Origin: Flaccisagitta enflata
Taxonomy: Eukaryota; Chaetognatha; Sagittoidea; Aphragmophora
Assembly: GCA_965153355.1 (NCBI GenBank)
Contig: OZ231127.1
Coordinates: 75,516,001-75,580,000 of the forward strand
Reading direction: 5' to 3'
DNA length: 64,000 nucleotides
Positions 1-9,909 of the stretch are shown one piece after another. The stretch's first letter is position 1; every line of letters begins with the position of its first letter. The position numbers and the translations under genes were made by a program. The notes under the pieces were generated by a model, which saw only the letters and a list, made by a program, of their open reading frames with translations, did not search any database and was not told the origin of the DNA.

Positions 1-263
1 TTGCATTGGAATTCTTAAAAAGTATTACACCAATGTAAACACAAGGACATAGGGCTAACACCATCAAAAAATCATCTTGATGCCCTTTGATAAGTATGAA
101 TAAATTATAATTTGAAAATTATAAAAGAAAAAAATTCCCCACTTTGATTTATCACAAATCTTAAGGTAGCGACCAGTCACGACGCTCAGCGAGGTCATGT
201 AGAATTATCATTGAAAAGGTCAAATGAGCTGAAAGAGTGAGTCAAATAAAACAAGGCCGGATA

Positions 264-556
264 CGCGAGAGCATATGCGAGAGCAAATGCGAGAGCAAAT
301 GCGAGAGCAAACGCGAGAGCAAAGGCGAGAGCAAAGGCGAGAGCAAATGCGAGAGCAAAGGCGAGAGCAAATGCGAGAGCAAAGGCGAGAGCAAATGCAA
401 GAGCGAATGCGAGAGCAAACGCGAGAGCGAATGCGAGAGCAAACGCAAGAGCAAATGCGAAAGCAAACGCAAGAGCGAATGCAAGAGCAAACGCGAGAGC
501 GAACGCCAGTGCGGGCGCGAGAACAGACGGGAGAACGAACGCGAGAGCGAAAGCAA
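264..556. repeat. GCGAGAGCAAAT minisatellite (second copy at 1664-1955)
   Basis: This is a 6/12 bp purine-rich repeat, GCGAGAGCAAAT with AAT/AAG/AAC variants, about 24 units. It begins directly after CAAGGCCGGATAC, a motif that ends the (GTCY)n elements elsewhere in the window. Because 12 is divisible by 3 it is open in several frames on both strands, giving Arg/Glu- or Ala-rich translations that I do not regard as genes. Confidence 0.9.
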
Positions 557-812
557 GAGGGAGAAAATGAGTCGATAAAAATTCGCGCTTTATATAGCAT
601 ATATCTTTCTATTTTTATTGATCATAATTCACTTAAAACGTTGAAACCTGCTGCATTCATTTTCTCATTACTGACAAACTTAGATTAAGAATGTTCTTAA
701 TTGAAGGCTAAAAAACGCGTTTAAATTAAGAACAATTTAAGAACGCTCAAGCCTTTAAGCCGCCCAAAATTTAAGAACATTGAAGGCTTGCCCAAACAAT
801 GACGTTCCTATA

Positions 813-870
813 AACAAGGCCGGATACACGGCTACCCTAGTCGCGTGCGGGTGGGCAGGAGCATCTGGGC
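813..870 (-). mobile_element. Terminal fragment of a (GTCY)n element (second copy at 2213-2270)
   Basis: CAAGGCCGGATACACGGCTA followed by a TAGTCGCGTGCGGGTGGGCAGG-like block is the reverse complement of the right end of the full-length copy at 38801-39000. The (GTCY)n core and the terminal palindrome are absent, so this is only an end fragment, shared by both 1.4 kb duplicates. Confidence 0.6.
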
Positions 871-929
871 AGGAGCCGTATGCTCAAAAAGCTTAAAAAC
901 GCCAAAAAAGTAATAGTCGCAAAAGCGTT

Positions 930-1316
930 AGATGGTCAGCGGTACCCGTCCCTGCCTAAGTAGGTTGTGGTTGAAGTTGAGGGGGGAGCAGGGCAGCGGC
1001 CCCGAAGGGGTCGATGATCTATGCTTTCACACATATGGGGGATTTTCTCCTTCTTCTCCTTCTCCTCCTCCTTTGCCCCTCTCCCCTCAAATCCCTGTCT
1101 CGAGGACCAAATTCCAGTCTCTAGGCTCAAATCCCAGTCTTGAGGCCCACATCCCAGCCTCAAGGCCCAAATCCTAGCCTCAAGGCCCAAATCCTAGCCT
1201 GGAGGCTGAGTTTTGGGCCTCAAGGCCAGGATCTGGGCCTCTTGGCTGAAATTTTGACATTGAGGCTGAGATTTGGGCCACAAGACTGAAATCTGGGCCT
1301 CCAGGCTAGGATTTAT
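930..1316. mobile_element. FB foldback element, left half only (FB-a)
   Basis: It shares the outer segment (ATGGTCAGCGGTACCC, then GCAGGGCAGCGGCCCCGAAG) and the inner 'ggcctcaaggc' repeat block with the complete copy at 2330-2898, but ends without the right inverted arm. It is truncated at the 1.4 kb duplication junction. No coding capacity. Confidence 0.7.
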
Positions 1317-2329
1317 GCATATATGTAAAGTCAAATCTAAAAGAATAAAGATGTATTTAAAAAAAATCAGTATCTGGATGCAAAGCTTGCATGGCCGGTT
1401 TTGCATTGGAATTCTTAAAAAGTATTACACCAATGTAAACACAAGGACATAGGGCTAACACCATCAAAAAATCATCTTGATGCCCTTTGATAAGTATGAA
1501 TAAATGATAATTTGAAAATTATAAAAGAAAAAAATTCCCCACTTTGATTTATCACAAATCTCAAGGTAGCAACCAGTCACGACGCTCAGCGAGGTCATGT
1601 AGAAATATCATTGAAAAGGTCAAATGAGCTGAAAGAGTGAGTCAAATAAAACAAGGCCGGATACGCGAGAGCATATGCGAGAGCAAATGCGAGAGCAAAT
1701 GCGAGAGCAAACGCGAGAGCAAACGCAAGAGCAAAGGCGAGAGCGAATGCGAGAGCAAAGGCAAGAGCGAATGCGAGAGCAAAGGCGAGAGCAAATGCAA
1801 GAGCGAATGCGAGAGCAAACGCTAGAGCGAATGCGAGAGCAAACGCAAGAGCAAATGCGAAAGCAAACGCAAGAGCAAATGCAAGAGCAAACGCGAGAGC
1901 GAAGGCCAGTGCGGGCGCGAGAACAGACGGGAGAACGAACGCGAGAGCAAAAGCAAGAGGGAGAAAATGAGTCGATAAAATTCGCGCTCTATATAGCATA
2001 TATCTTTCTATTTTCATTGATCATAATTCACATAAAATGTTGAAACCTGCTGCATTCATTTTCTCATTACTGACAAACTTAGATTAAGAATGTTCTTAAT
2101 TGAAGGCTAAAAAACGCGTTTAAATTAAGAACAATTTAAGAACGCTCAAGCCTTTAAGCCGCCCAAAATTTAAGAACATTGAAGGCTTGCCCAAACAATG
2201 ACGTTCCTAAAAACAAGGCCGGATACACGGCTACCCTAGTCGCGTGCGGGTGGGCAGGATCATCTGGGCAGGAGCCGTATGCTCAAAAAGCTTAAAAACG
2301 CCAAAAAAGTAATAGTCGCAAAAGCGTTA

Positions 2330-2898
2330 GATGGTCAGCGGTACCCGTCCCTGCCTAAGTAGGTTGTGGTTGAAGTTGAGGGGGGAGCAGGGCAGCGGCC
2401 CCGAAGGGGTCGATGATCTATGCTTTCACACATATGGGGGATTTTCTCCTTCTTCTCCTTCTCCTCCTCCTTTGTCCCTCCCCCTCAAATCCCTGTCTCG
2501 AGGACCAAATTCCAGTCTCTAGGCTCAAATCCCAGTCTTGAGGCCCACATCCCAGCCTCAAGGCCCAAATCCTAGCCTCAAGGCCCAAATCCTAGCCTGG
2601 AGGCTGAGTTTTGGGCCTCAAGGCCAGGATCTGGGCCTCTTGGCTGAAATTTTGACATTGAGGCTGAGATTTGGGCCTCAAGACTGAAATCTGGGCCTCC
2701 AGGCTAGGATTTAGGCCTTGAGGCTAGGATTTGGGCCTTGAGGCTGGGATGTGAGCCTCAAGACTGGGATTTGAGCCTTGAGACTGGAATTTGGTCCTCG
2801 AGACTGAGTTTGAGGGGGGGGACGTAGAAGAAGGAGAAGGAGAAAGGGTGAAAATCCCCCATATGTGTGAAAGCATAGGTCATCGACGCTGCCCAAAA
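2330..2898. mobile_element. FB foldback element with inverted arms (FB-b)
   Basis: The left arm, from about 2398 (GGTCGATGATCTATGCTTTC, then ACACATATGGGGG), is repeated in inverted orientation at 2850-2893 (CCCCCATATGTGTGAAAGCA). Between the arms the sequence consists of diverged ~20 bp repeats built on GGCCTCAAGGC and GGCCTTGAGGC, themselves arranged as inverted halves, so the whole element could fold into one long hairpin. No ORF with protein character. Confidence 0.75.
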
Positions 2899-2958
2899 AG
2901 AGCGGGGTGTAGAGTCGCGTAGCACGCTACTAGAAAACAGGTCGCCCAAGGGCAATAT

Positions 2959-2966
2959 GTGATCAG
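2959..2966. repeat. 8 bp target-site duplication, left copy
   Basis: GTGATCAG immediately precedes the TAGGGTGGTC terminus and is repeated exactly at 4731-4738 after the opposite terminus. Confidence 0.85.
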
Positions 2967-3110
2967 TAGGGTGGTCGGGAAATGGGTCAAATTTCATGTA
3001 TTGATATACTTAGGCCCTTTGCACAAATATCCAATAAAAGAGTGATTTCTCACAAGTTGGGGTGTGTAATCAAACAAAAAACCTTGTCGGCAAAACCATA
3101 GGCTTACTAT

Positions 3111-3130
3111 GGGGACTTTTTTTTGTCCCC
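3111..3130. repeat. Subterminal hairpin GGGGAC-T8-GTCCCC
   Basis: This is a perfect 6 bp stem around eight T residues, near the left end of the hAT-like element. A larger hairpin sits near the right end at 4532-4580. Confidence 0.85.
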
Positions 3131-3785
3131 GACGAACAGTTTTCGTCGGTGACTATGAAGTAGCATTGATGCGTTGTCTGTCTGTCTGTTTGTTTAAAAC
3201 CTTCTCATATCTTTGGAACCAGACTTCAGAATTTTATGAAACTTTGCTGGTGTTGTTTATAGGTCAATAGGAGCTTGTGCACCAATTTTCAAAAAAATTC
3301 ATTAACTTTTACTACCCTTTGCCTATTATTTTTGTAGTAATATTTAGCTGGGACTTAAGTGGTTTACATAGGTAGAGGGTAGTAAAGGTTAATGAATTTT
3401 TTTTTAATTTGGTATACAAGTAGAGGGTAGTAAATAAACCACCCCTGCAAAATTCGAATTAAATCTGAAGTCTGGTTTATGAGAGATAAGCTTATTTATG
3501 TTGTAATATATTACTTTGACTTAGGCAGTTTATATAGGCAAAGGGTAGCAAAGTTATCTGAATTCTTTTTAAATTTGGTATACAAGTAAAGGATATTAAT
3601 TGAACTGCCCCTGCAAAATTCGAATTAAATCTGAAGTCTGATTTATAAGATATTAGCTTATTAATGTAGTAATATGTTACTAGGACGTAGGCGATTTATA
3701 TAGAAGATTGGAGTTGATGAATTCTTTTACTTGCTCATTTATTACATTCTGATTTTTCTTTAGGTTTGCCATCATGGATTTCAAG

Positions 3786-4198
3786 ATTCATCTTCAACTA
3801 CTGTCATCATCTTCAACTACTGTCATCATTTTCTACTACTGTCATCATCTTCAACTACTGTCATCATCTTTAACTTCTGTCATCATCTTCAACTACTGTC
3901 ATCATCTTCAACTACTGTCATCATCTTCAACTACTGTCATCATCTTCAACTACTGTCATCATCTTCAACTACTGTCATCATCTTCAACTACTTGTCATCA
4001 TCTTCAACTACTGTCATCATCTTCAACTACTGTCATCATCTTCAAATACTGTCATCATCTTCAAATACTGTCATCATCTTCAAATACTGTCATCATCTTC
4101 AAATACTATCATCATCTTCAAATACTGTCATCATCTTCAAATACTGTCGTCATCTTTGACTACTATCATCATCTTTGACTACTATCATCATCTTCAAT
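3786..4198. repeat. 19 bp minisatellite CTTCAACTACTGTCATCAT
   Basis: About 21 tandem copies of CTTCAACTACTGTCATCAT, with AAATAC and TTGAC variants toward the right. Since 19 is not a multiple of 3 the frame rotates through all three phases, giving a 134-codon open frame with a 19-residue repeat; this is a property of the satellite, not evidence for a protein. The next 180 bp (4200-4380) is a TTTTTTTTGAAAATT-type A/T repeat. Confidence 0.9.
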
Positions 4199-4531
4199 TA
4201 CTAAATTTTTTTGAAAATTTTTTTTGAAAATCTAAAAAAAATATTTTTTTATAAATTTTTTGAAATTTTTTTTGAAAATTTTTTTTGAAAATTTTTTTTG
4301 AAAATTCTTTTTGAAAATTTTTTTGTAAATTTTTTTTGAAAATTCTTTTTGAAAATCTTTTAAAAAATTTTTTTTCTTAGATTTTTGTTGTCATTATCAA
4401 TTATTGTTGTCATCATCATCATCCACTATTGTCATCATTAAAACAATATTGAATGTTTTTTTTCTTTTTTCTTTTTCCTTGAAATTACCGTCTTGTCGTG
4501 TGTCTCATCGAGTTGCGTTTACGCAACGAGA

Positions 4532-4580
4532 AAGCTTCAAAAATTACAGTCCCCAGTCGGGGACTGTAATTTTGAAGCTT
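4532..4580. repeat. Long hairpin near the right end of the hAT-like element
   Basis: A 23 nt arm beginning AAGCTTCAAAAATTACAG and ending GTCCCC is followed by AGTC and then a 22 nt arm (GGGGACTGTAATTTTGAAGC, then TT). The arms differ by one A. A smaller TTGCG-TTTA-CGCAA hairpin lies just upstream near 4512. Confidence 0.85.
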
Positions 4581-5439
4581 TTTTTGCCATAGGAAGCCTA
4601 TAGTTTTGCCGACATGGTTTAATCTTCAAATTCACACCTCTGCTTGTGGGAAAACCTTTTTTGGTACATTTATGCAAAAAACTAGAGTATATCATTTTTT
4701 GAAATTTGACCCTATTTCGTGACCACCCTAGTGATCAGCGATACCCGTTGCCCTGCTTTGAGTGATTGTGAATTGGAGTGAGGGGAAGCAGGGCAGCGGC
4801 CCCGAAGGGGACGAAGTCCTGTAGAACACAGGGGGACTTTCGTTCGTCCTACCTGAGATGCTATAGAGGGCTGACTGAAGGCATTCAAGAGCCTAAGAAG
4901 TCTAAGAAGGCTGATATAAGGCCTGAGAATGCCAATTGGAAGCTTGAGAGGGCTGACTTGAGGCTTGAGAGAGCTTGACTAAGGCTTGAAAGGCCAGAGG
5001 ACTGATTTGAAGCCTGGGAGCAATAAATTGAGGTTTAGATGGCTGATTTGAGGCCTGAGAGGCCTAATTTGAGGCATGAGAGGCCATGTTTGAGGCCTGA
5101 GAATTTGGATTTGAGGCCTGAGAAGCCAGATTTGAGGCCTGAGAGGCCAGATTTGAGGCCTGAGAGACCAGATTTGAGGCCTGAGAGGCCAGAGTTGAGG
5201 CCTGGGAGGCTGGATTTGAGGCCTGGGAGGCTGGATTTTAGACCTGAGAGGCTGGATTTGAGGCCTGAGAGGCCAGATTTGAGGCCTGAGGGGTCTGATG
5301 AAGGGGGGGGACTAACGAACGGACGAACGAACGGACGAACGAAAGTCCCCCTGTGTTCTACAGGACTTCGTCCCCTTCGGGGCCGCTGCCCAAAAAGTGT
5401 AATGTTTGTTGTTTGCTTTTGGGCGATTTGATTGGTCAA

Positions 5440-5442
5440 GAG

Positions 5443-5485
<43 letters not shown>

Positions 5486-5561
5486 AATCCAGTCTAAACG
5501 CTTTAACATTACAATATTGACGATGACAGTAGCAATGAGGGCTTTCTTGACGACGACGACG

Positions 5562-5604
<43 letters not shown>

Positions 5605-5605
5605 C
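5440..5605. repeat. (CT)n and (ACA/ACG)n microsatellites
   Basis: A 42 bp CT run (5441-5482) is followed, after 65 bp of unique DNA, by an ACG/ACA triplet run (5549-5604). No gene supported. Confidence 0.95.
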
Positions 5606-5714
5606 GAGACGTTTCGTCGAGGACAACACAGAAGAGTTTTGGTTATGAAGTAAGAAAAAATTCAACTAATGATTTGCGTTCTTGTTCTTGTATTTATCGT
5701 TTAGATCACCAGAC

Positions 5715-5975
5715 TTAGGGCGTGTTTCTGGTGACGACCAAAACCGCGTTTGTTACCGTGAAACGCGATATCAGTGTTAACACATATTCAAGAATTTCAA
5801 CTGTCCCACGAGGGAGTGAGCAAAGTGAGTGAGCGAGCCCGTGAACGTAGCGAGCGGAGCAAAGCGGAGGGAGTGAGCGGAGTGAGTGGTGCGAAAGGTG
5901 CGAGCGAACAAACGTAGCGAGCGACCAATTGGCCCTTTCAAAACGCGATCGTCTTTGACTAGAAACGCCCCCTAA
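5715..5975. mobile_element. Short element with TTAGGG terminal inverted repeats, 261 bp
   Basis: Left TTAGGGCGTGTTTCTGGTGA and right (reverse complement) TTAGGGGGCGTTTCTAGTCA begin similar arms that continue to a CGCGTTT motif on both sides. The centre is a GAGTGAGCG/GTAGCGAGCG purine-rich repeat. A related but rearranged copy lies at about 62894-63172. I could not identify a target duplication, so the superfamily is open. Confidence 0.55.
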
Positions 5976-6126
5976 CCTCAAAAAAAAAAAATATTGGCAA
6001 ATAATTCAATAGTGACTAGCAATAAAATTTGTCTAAAAAAAAACGCATTTTGTTCCATAGTGAACATTCGCGTGCTCCGCGACACAACGACAAACATACT
6101 CCTTACTTTCCTATCATCCCCCTCCC

Positions 6127-6600
6127 TTTTTAATCGCGTGCATGCGACTATATTATCTGCTAAGTTGGTCGGTCTGTCTGTCCGACCTTCCCAGTTTGCT
6201 TTTTTTGGCGTCTACAGGTGATTGTGCAATACTACTCCTGCCCAAATGCTTGAGTAGCCTTTTTTATCACTGCCCCTGCTCGCCTGCGCGCCTTGTTTCC
6301 TTCCTGTCTACTTCCTTTTTTCCTCCCTTCCTACTTTCCGTATTTTCTTTTGAAACCATTTTTAGTCGCGGACACGCGACTCTACACCTTGCCGTGTCGG
6401 TCGGTAGGTCGGTCCGTCTGTCTGTCGGTCCGTCCATCACATTTTTTAATTCCGAGCGGTTTTTGCATTACTGCTCCTGCCCAACCGTCCGCGACTGGAT
6501 TGCCGTGTATCCGGCCTTGTTGAAATCCAAGTTGTTTTCGCATTACTGCTCCTGCCCAATTGTCCGCGACTGGATTGCCGTGTATCCGGCCTTGTTTTTT
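6127..6600 (+). mobile_element. Two adjacent (GTCY)n elements, partial
   Basis: Two left ends of the family occur: TCGCGTGCATGCGACT near 6136 and AGTCGCGGACACGCGACTCT near 6364. Each is followed by a GGTCGGTCTGTC-type (GTCY)n run and then the CTGCTCCTGCCCAA motif. The right end GCCGTGTATCCGGCCTTGTT occurs twice, near 6504 and 6577, so the right terminal ~75 bp is duplicated. Non-coding. Confidence 0.65.
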
Positions 6601-6929
6601 TCACCTTAGAGTGACGAAAAAAGTCAAAATTTTAAAAGTGACTGACAGATGGAAATACGATAGACAGACGGAAATGTGACTGACAGACTGACCATCCAAC
6701 CTTTTTTGCGACTAGAAATAATGCAGCTAGCTCAACTTGCGCATGTGGCGGTTTTAGGCCCAATTTGATGTTGAATTAAATAGAAAGCACAATGTGGTTT
6801 TGTTTGATCTCAGTTGGCCAATTCATATAAGCAAAAAAAAAATCAACCAAGCAATGCTTATGTACTTGGAAATGCAATATTTATCCATTTTGCTCAGTTT
6901 TTACCTGTTTTAGGTATATCTGATCCAGT
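6601..6929. other. Unassigned AT-rich DNA
   Basis: It contains an inverse GACAGACGGAAA-type remnant of the (GTCY)n core (6640-6700) and otherwise nothing recognisable. Confidence 0.5.
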
Positions 6930-7385
6930 TTTTCTGCAGCAGTCCCGAACACAGGGGACTTTTGTTTGTTCGTTCGTCCGTCTGTTCACTCGTTTGTCCC
7001 CTCCAAGCCCTCTCAGGCCTGAAATCTGCCCTCCCAGGCCTAAAATCTGCCTTCTTGGGCCTGAAATCTGCCCTCTCAGGCCTTGAATCTACCCTCTCAG
7101 GCTTGAAATTTGCCCTTTCAGGCTTGAAACCTATCCTCTCTGGCCTTGAATCTGCCCTCTCAGAGAAGGCAGCTTTTAGGCCTGAGAGGTCAGATTTCAG
7201 GCCTGAGAGGGCCTGGGGGGCGGACGGACGGACGGACAGACGGACGAACGAACTTAAGTCCCCTGTGTTCTACAGGACTTTGTCCCCTTTGGGGCCGCTG
7301 CCCTGCCTCATTCCAATTTACAACCATGCAAAGCAGGGCAACTGGTATCGCTGACCACGTATTGCCCTTGGGCGACCTGTTTTTG
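6930..7385. mobile_element. FB foldback element FB-d
   Basis: The left arm (GAACACAGGGGACTTTTGTT, then a GTTCGTTCGTCC run) and right arm (GGACGAACGAAC, then AAGTCCCCTGTGTTCTACAG) are inverted. The core is CTCTCAGGCCTGAAATCTGC-type repeats that switch orientation near 7180. The outer right end is complete to GGGCGACCTGTTTTT, the inverse of the FB-c outer left end. The outer left end is missing. Confidence 0.75.
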
Positions 7386-7865
7386 TGAGAAACTGCTCTC
7401 GGTACCATACTTTCTCTAGCGGTGGTCATCTTCAAGCAGTTGGCCTAAAAAATCGCAACTAATCAACGATTGTGTACTGAAAATTGCAAAATTTGCCTAT
7501 TTTGAATGTTTTACATTTCTTTTTTTGCCTTTACAAAGAAATAACTTCTGAACGGTTGGGCCAATATTCGCGCCAAAGGTACCAGTCGATCCGTCTGAAA
7601 AAACTCTTCATTTTGGTCACCAATTTTTTATATTTATCTTAAAAAATGTATGAGATATAGCCTAAAATGTGAAGACATGTCATCAACGATTATTCTGAGG
7701 CAAACCTAGCATCATTTTTGCAGGCTTATTGTGCTCCAAAGTGCTATCTTGAGGTAGCGATCGACCTAAATCATCTTATTAAGTGTATATAAGTGTGAAT
7801 TGACCAAAAAATTTATAATAAGCATGATATCTAAATTGGGTGTCCCCTTACTACTTATAGGGAAC
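7386..7865. other. Unassigned AT-rich DNA
   Basis: No ORF with protein character, no inverted repeat and no RNA signature that I can support. Confidence 0.5.
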
Positions 7866-8283
7866 TGGGAGTTCTTTTGTTAGAAAACGATTAAAACCTT
7901 CACTCGTTTAAGGCAGAGGACGTCGATTCAAAAAGGTGTTCCAACATTCAAACAAATGCCGTCACTTTTTTTCCCCGGAAGTTATGTAACAGAAAACAAG
8001 TGACGCGGAGTCATAATATTGTTGCGGACGGGAGGGCAGGGGCGTCCAACCCCAATCCACGCACTAATACCCCCCCCCCCCACACACACACAAACATATG
8101 CAGAAAGTATTCAAAAAAGCTCATTTTTCCACTTTTTGACTCGTGCTCACGGACCAACGGATGGACGGACCAACGGACGGACATAGCCTCTTGTAGAATT
8201 GTGTGTCCGCAACTAAAAAAGTTATGTAACGATTCCAAGAGTAACAGAAAACCGCCTGCACCGATATGAAATATTAGTCTCTT
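7866..8283. repeat. Dispersed repeat module, also at 63268-63682
   Basis: The block starting CTGGGAGTTCTTTTGTTAGA and ending GATATGAAATATTAGTCTCT recurs near the right end of the window with few differences. Both copies carry the same (GTCY)n-like insertion (8016-8217 here), so the insertion predates duplication of the module. Confidence 0.85.
8016..8217 (-). mobile_element. (GTCY)n element, second subfamily
   Basis: On the minus strand it starts GTTGCGGACACACAATTCTA, then AGAGGCTATGTCCGTCCGTT and a (GTCY)n run, and ends with a GGCAGGGGCG block near GTTGCGGACGGG in the plus orientation. The same layout is seen at 45286-45490 and 63419-63612. It contains a C-run/(CA)n stretch (8071-8094). No coding content. 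Confidence 0.65.
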
Positions 8284-9770
8284 CCTATTCCGGATTAACA
8301 AGTAGGCTTAATAAGCTTGAGCGTAGGGCCCCGCGCCTCAAGGGCCCCGCGACCCTTGCTTAAAAAAGATGTAAAAACAAAGAACTTAGTGAAGAAAAAA
8401 TACAATAGAAGAATTATCAAAATGTCAACTACAAAAGTTCTATCTTGCAGAGAGAATTAAATTTCTTGAACTAGTATTAGCTATCAATAGACAAATTGAC
8501 TGAAAGTTGAATATAGAGTTATTCTAAGTATCATACAAATTTTATATTGATATTATTGCAGTCTTTTTAAGTACACCCAAATTTATCATCATGAAGCTTT
8601 ATCTTTTTGGATATCTAAGAGAAACACATAATAATAGTTCAACTGCCAAAGAAAGTGGAATTTGAATCTGGCCTTTGTTTGTACAGTACCTTCCAAGCAA
8701 ACCTGGCTAAAACTGAAGGATTGATTTTTATCATTTTAATTTCAATTCCCAATATTCATTTTTTGTATCTAACTTAATTAAAAGATACTTAATTCCTTGA
8801 ACATATTTTTCTATAAAAAAAAATAACACGTAAAATCAAAGTGCATGAGGACATCAATTTGGAGTGTTCTAACCCAGACCATTGGATTCAGCAGAAAATT
8901 TTACCTATCCTTGACAAAAAAAAAACAGCTCAATCAGATAATTATTTCAGTTTTTATGGCCATTAAAAGTTTTCAAAGACAATTGTCTTAAATTAATTCA
9001 AAACAATTGTCCTTAGAAACCTTGAATAGCTGTAGAACCTGTAGAAATTGTCTGATTGAGCTGTTCCTGTTGTCTGGGATAGGTAAAAATTTCTGCTGAA
9101 TCCAATGGTCTGAGTTAGAACACTTCAAATTGATGTCTTCATGCACTTTGATTTCACGAGTTATTTTTTTGACAACAAAATATGTTCAAGGAATTAAATA
9201 TCCTTTAATTAGCTTAGATACAAAAAACAAAGATAAGGAAATAAAACTAAAGTTACAAAAATAAATCCTCCAGGTTTAGCCGGGTTTGCTTGGAAGGTAC
9301 TGTAGCTGAAATTAACTAGAAATAACCAGCAAAAATATAAAACATTTATAAAAAATCTTCAAAATCAATATATTTTAGTTTAAATGATTTTTTCGTTCAG
9401 AACTGATTTCATTTTTTATCTAGATAATAAGTTCAAGAATGAAATATCATTTCTGTGTTCATAGAAAAACACCACAAATCCTTTTGAAACATTGTTTAAT
9501 TCTTTTGTTATTTATGAATAGATTAAATGATGCTCCATTTTCTTCACATGTTATTTTTCATGGAGAGATAATCTTTATCAAAACTTTCTTCAGTTTTTTG
9601 TTTTTTTGAATTTTCAAATGGTTATTGTTCTTTATTGTCTCTGCCTTCACTCTATACCAAAAAAAAAGGATTTTGAATTAAAAGCTTTATTCAAATTTAT
9701 ACATGAACATGCAAAAAAAATGAAATTAAGGGGCCTGCACCCCTAGCTAAGCTTAGGGCCCCACGCCTGG
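8284..9770. mobile_element. Candidate insertion relative to the 63.68 kb copy, possibly hAT-like
   Basis: In the copy at 63.68 kb, GTCTCTTCC runs directly into ATGGATATAGGAG. Here the two are separated by ~1.5 kb, and the flanks are GTCTCTTCC (left) and GTCTCTTTC (right), which looks like an 8-9 bp target duplication with one mismatch. The ends are weakly inverted (TTCCGGATTAAC versus AGCCGGATCAAC) with GGGCCCC-rich subterminal blocks. It contains a separate TA-flanked foldback (8684-9302). No transposase frame. Confidence 0.5.
8684..9302. mobile_element. Mariner/Tc1-like foldback element, 619 bp
   Basis: Left CAGTACCTTCCAAGCAAACC and right GGTTTGCTTGGAAGGTACTG are inverted, and the similarity continues inward for about 280 bp on each side (for example ATCAAAGTGCATGAGGACAT versus the inverse near 9140), so nearly the whole element is one hairpin. 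TA lies at both outer edges (8682-8683 and 9303-9304), the usual Tc1/mariner target duplication. Non-autonomous: no ORF. Confidence 0.75.
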
Positions 9771-9885
9771 TTGATCCGGCTCAGGTCTCTTTCATGGATA
9801 TAGGAGAAGGGCCTTCAGGGCCACTAGCAAGAAGCTCTCTGAAGACTTTTTCCCGACAAAATGGAATACGTACAATCCCACCCTT

Positions 9886-9909
9886 TTACTCAACTTCTGA
9901 AAAAGTTGA
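9886..9909 (-). terminator. Hairpin with T5, 3' of each tRNA-like core
   Basis: On the minus strand ACTCAACTT-TTTCAG-AAGTTGAGT forms a perfect 9 bp stem, and a TTTTT run (Pol III stop type) spans the junction of stem and loop. It recurs in nearly every unit. Whether it terminates transcription or is a processing or replication structure is inference. Confidence 0.5.

Larger units (their letters stand above)
1..2713. repeat. Tandem direct duplication, unit about 1.4 kb
   Basis: The sequence from 1 to about 1316 recurs from 1401 to about 2713 with only scattered substitutions and small indels. Each unit holds, in order, AT-rich DNA, a GCGAGAGCAAAT minisatellite, a (GTCY)n-element end fragment and the left half of an FB element. 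The first unit ends in 84 bp of AT-rich DNA (1317-1400) that the second lacks; the second instead continues into the right arm of its FB element. No gene is visible. The open frames on both strands come from the minisatellite. Confidence 0.9.
2967..4730. mobile_element. Non-autonomous hAT-like element, 1.76 kb, inserted in FB-c
   Basis: Both ends carry the terminal inverted repeat TAGGGTGGTC, continuing with decreasing similarity for over 150 bp. The element is flanked by the 8 bp direct repeat GTGATCAG (2959-2966 and 4731-4738). Removing the element plus one repeat recreates the uninterrupted FB sequence seen at 63876, which confirms the boundaries. An 8 bp duplication with TAGGG-type termini fits the hAT superfamily. 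Inside are three ~165 bp diverged repeats (3334-3700), a 19 bp satellite, an A/T-rich block and hairpins at both ends. No transposase ORF. Confidence 0.8.
2936..5396. mobile_element. FB foldback element FB-c, split by a hAT-like insertion
   Basis: The outer left end (AACAGGTCGCCCAAGGGCAA) lies at 2936-2966 and resumes after the insertion at 4739. The inner arms are near-perfect: 4796-4851 (GGCCCCGAAGGGGACGAAGT onward) is inverted at 5332-5390. The core, about 4865-5290, is a ~21 bp repeat, roughly GATTTGAGGCCTGAGAGGCC. The outer segment also carries its own hairpin: GCCCTGCT near 4750 pairs with AGCAGGGC near 4788. No coding function seen. Confidence 0.8.

Noticed and set aside
237-688. Open frames of 104-137 codons on both strands
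   Set aside because: They are translations of the GCGAGAGCAAAT minisatellite; all frames open for compositional reasons.
3774-4178. 134-codon plus ORF
   Set aside because: It consists of a 19 bp satellite read in rotating frames, with no other protein character.
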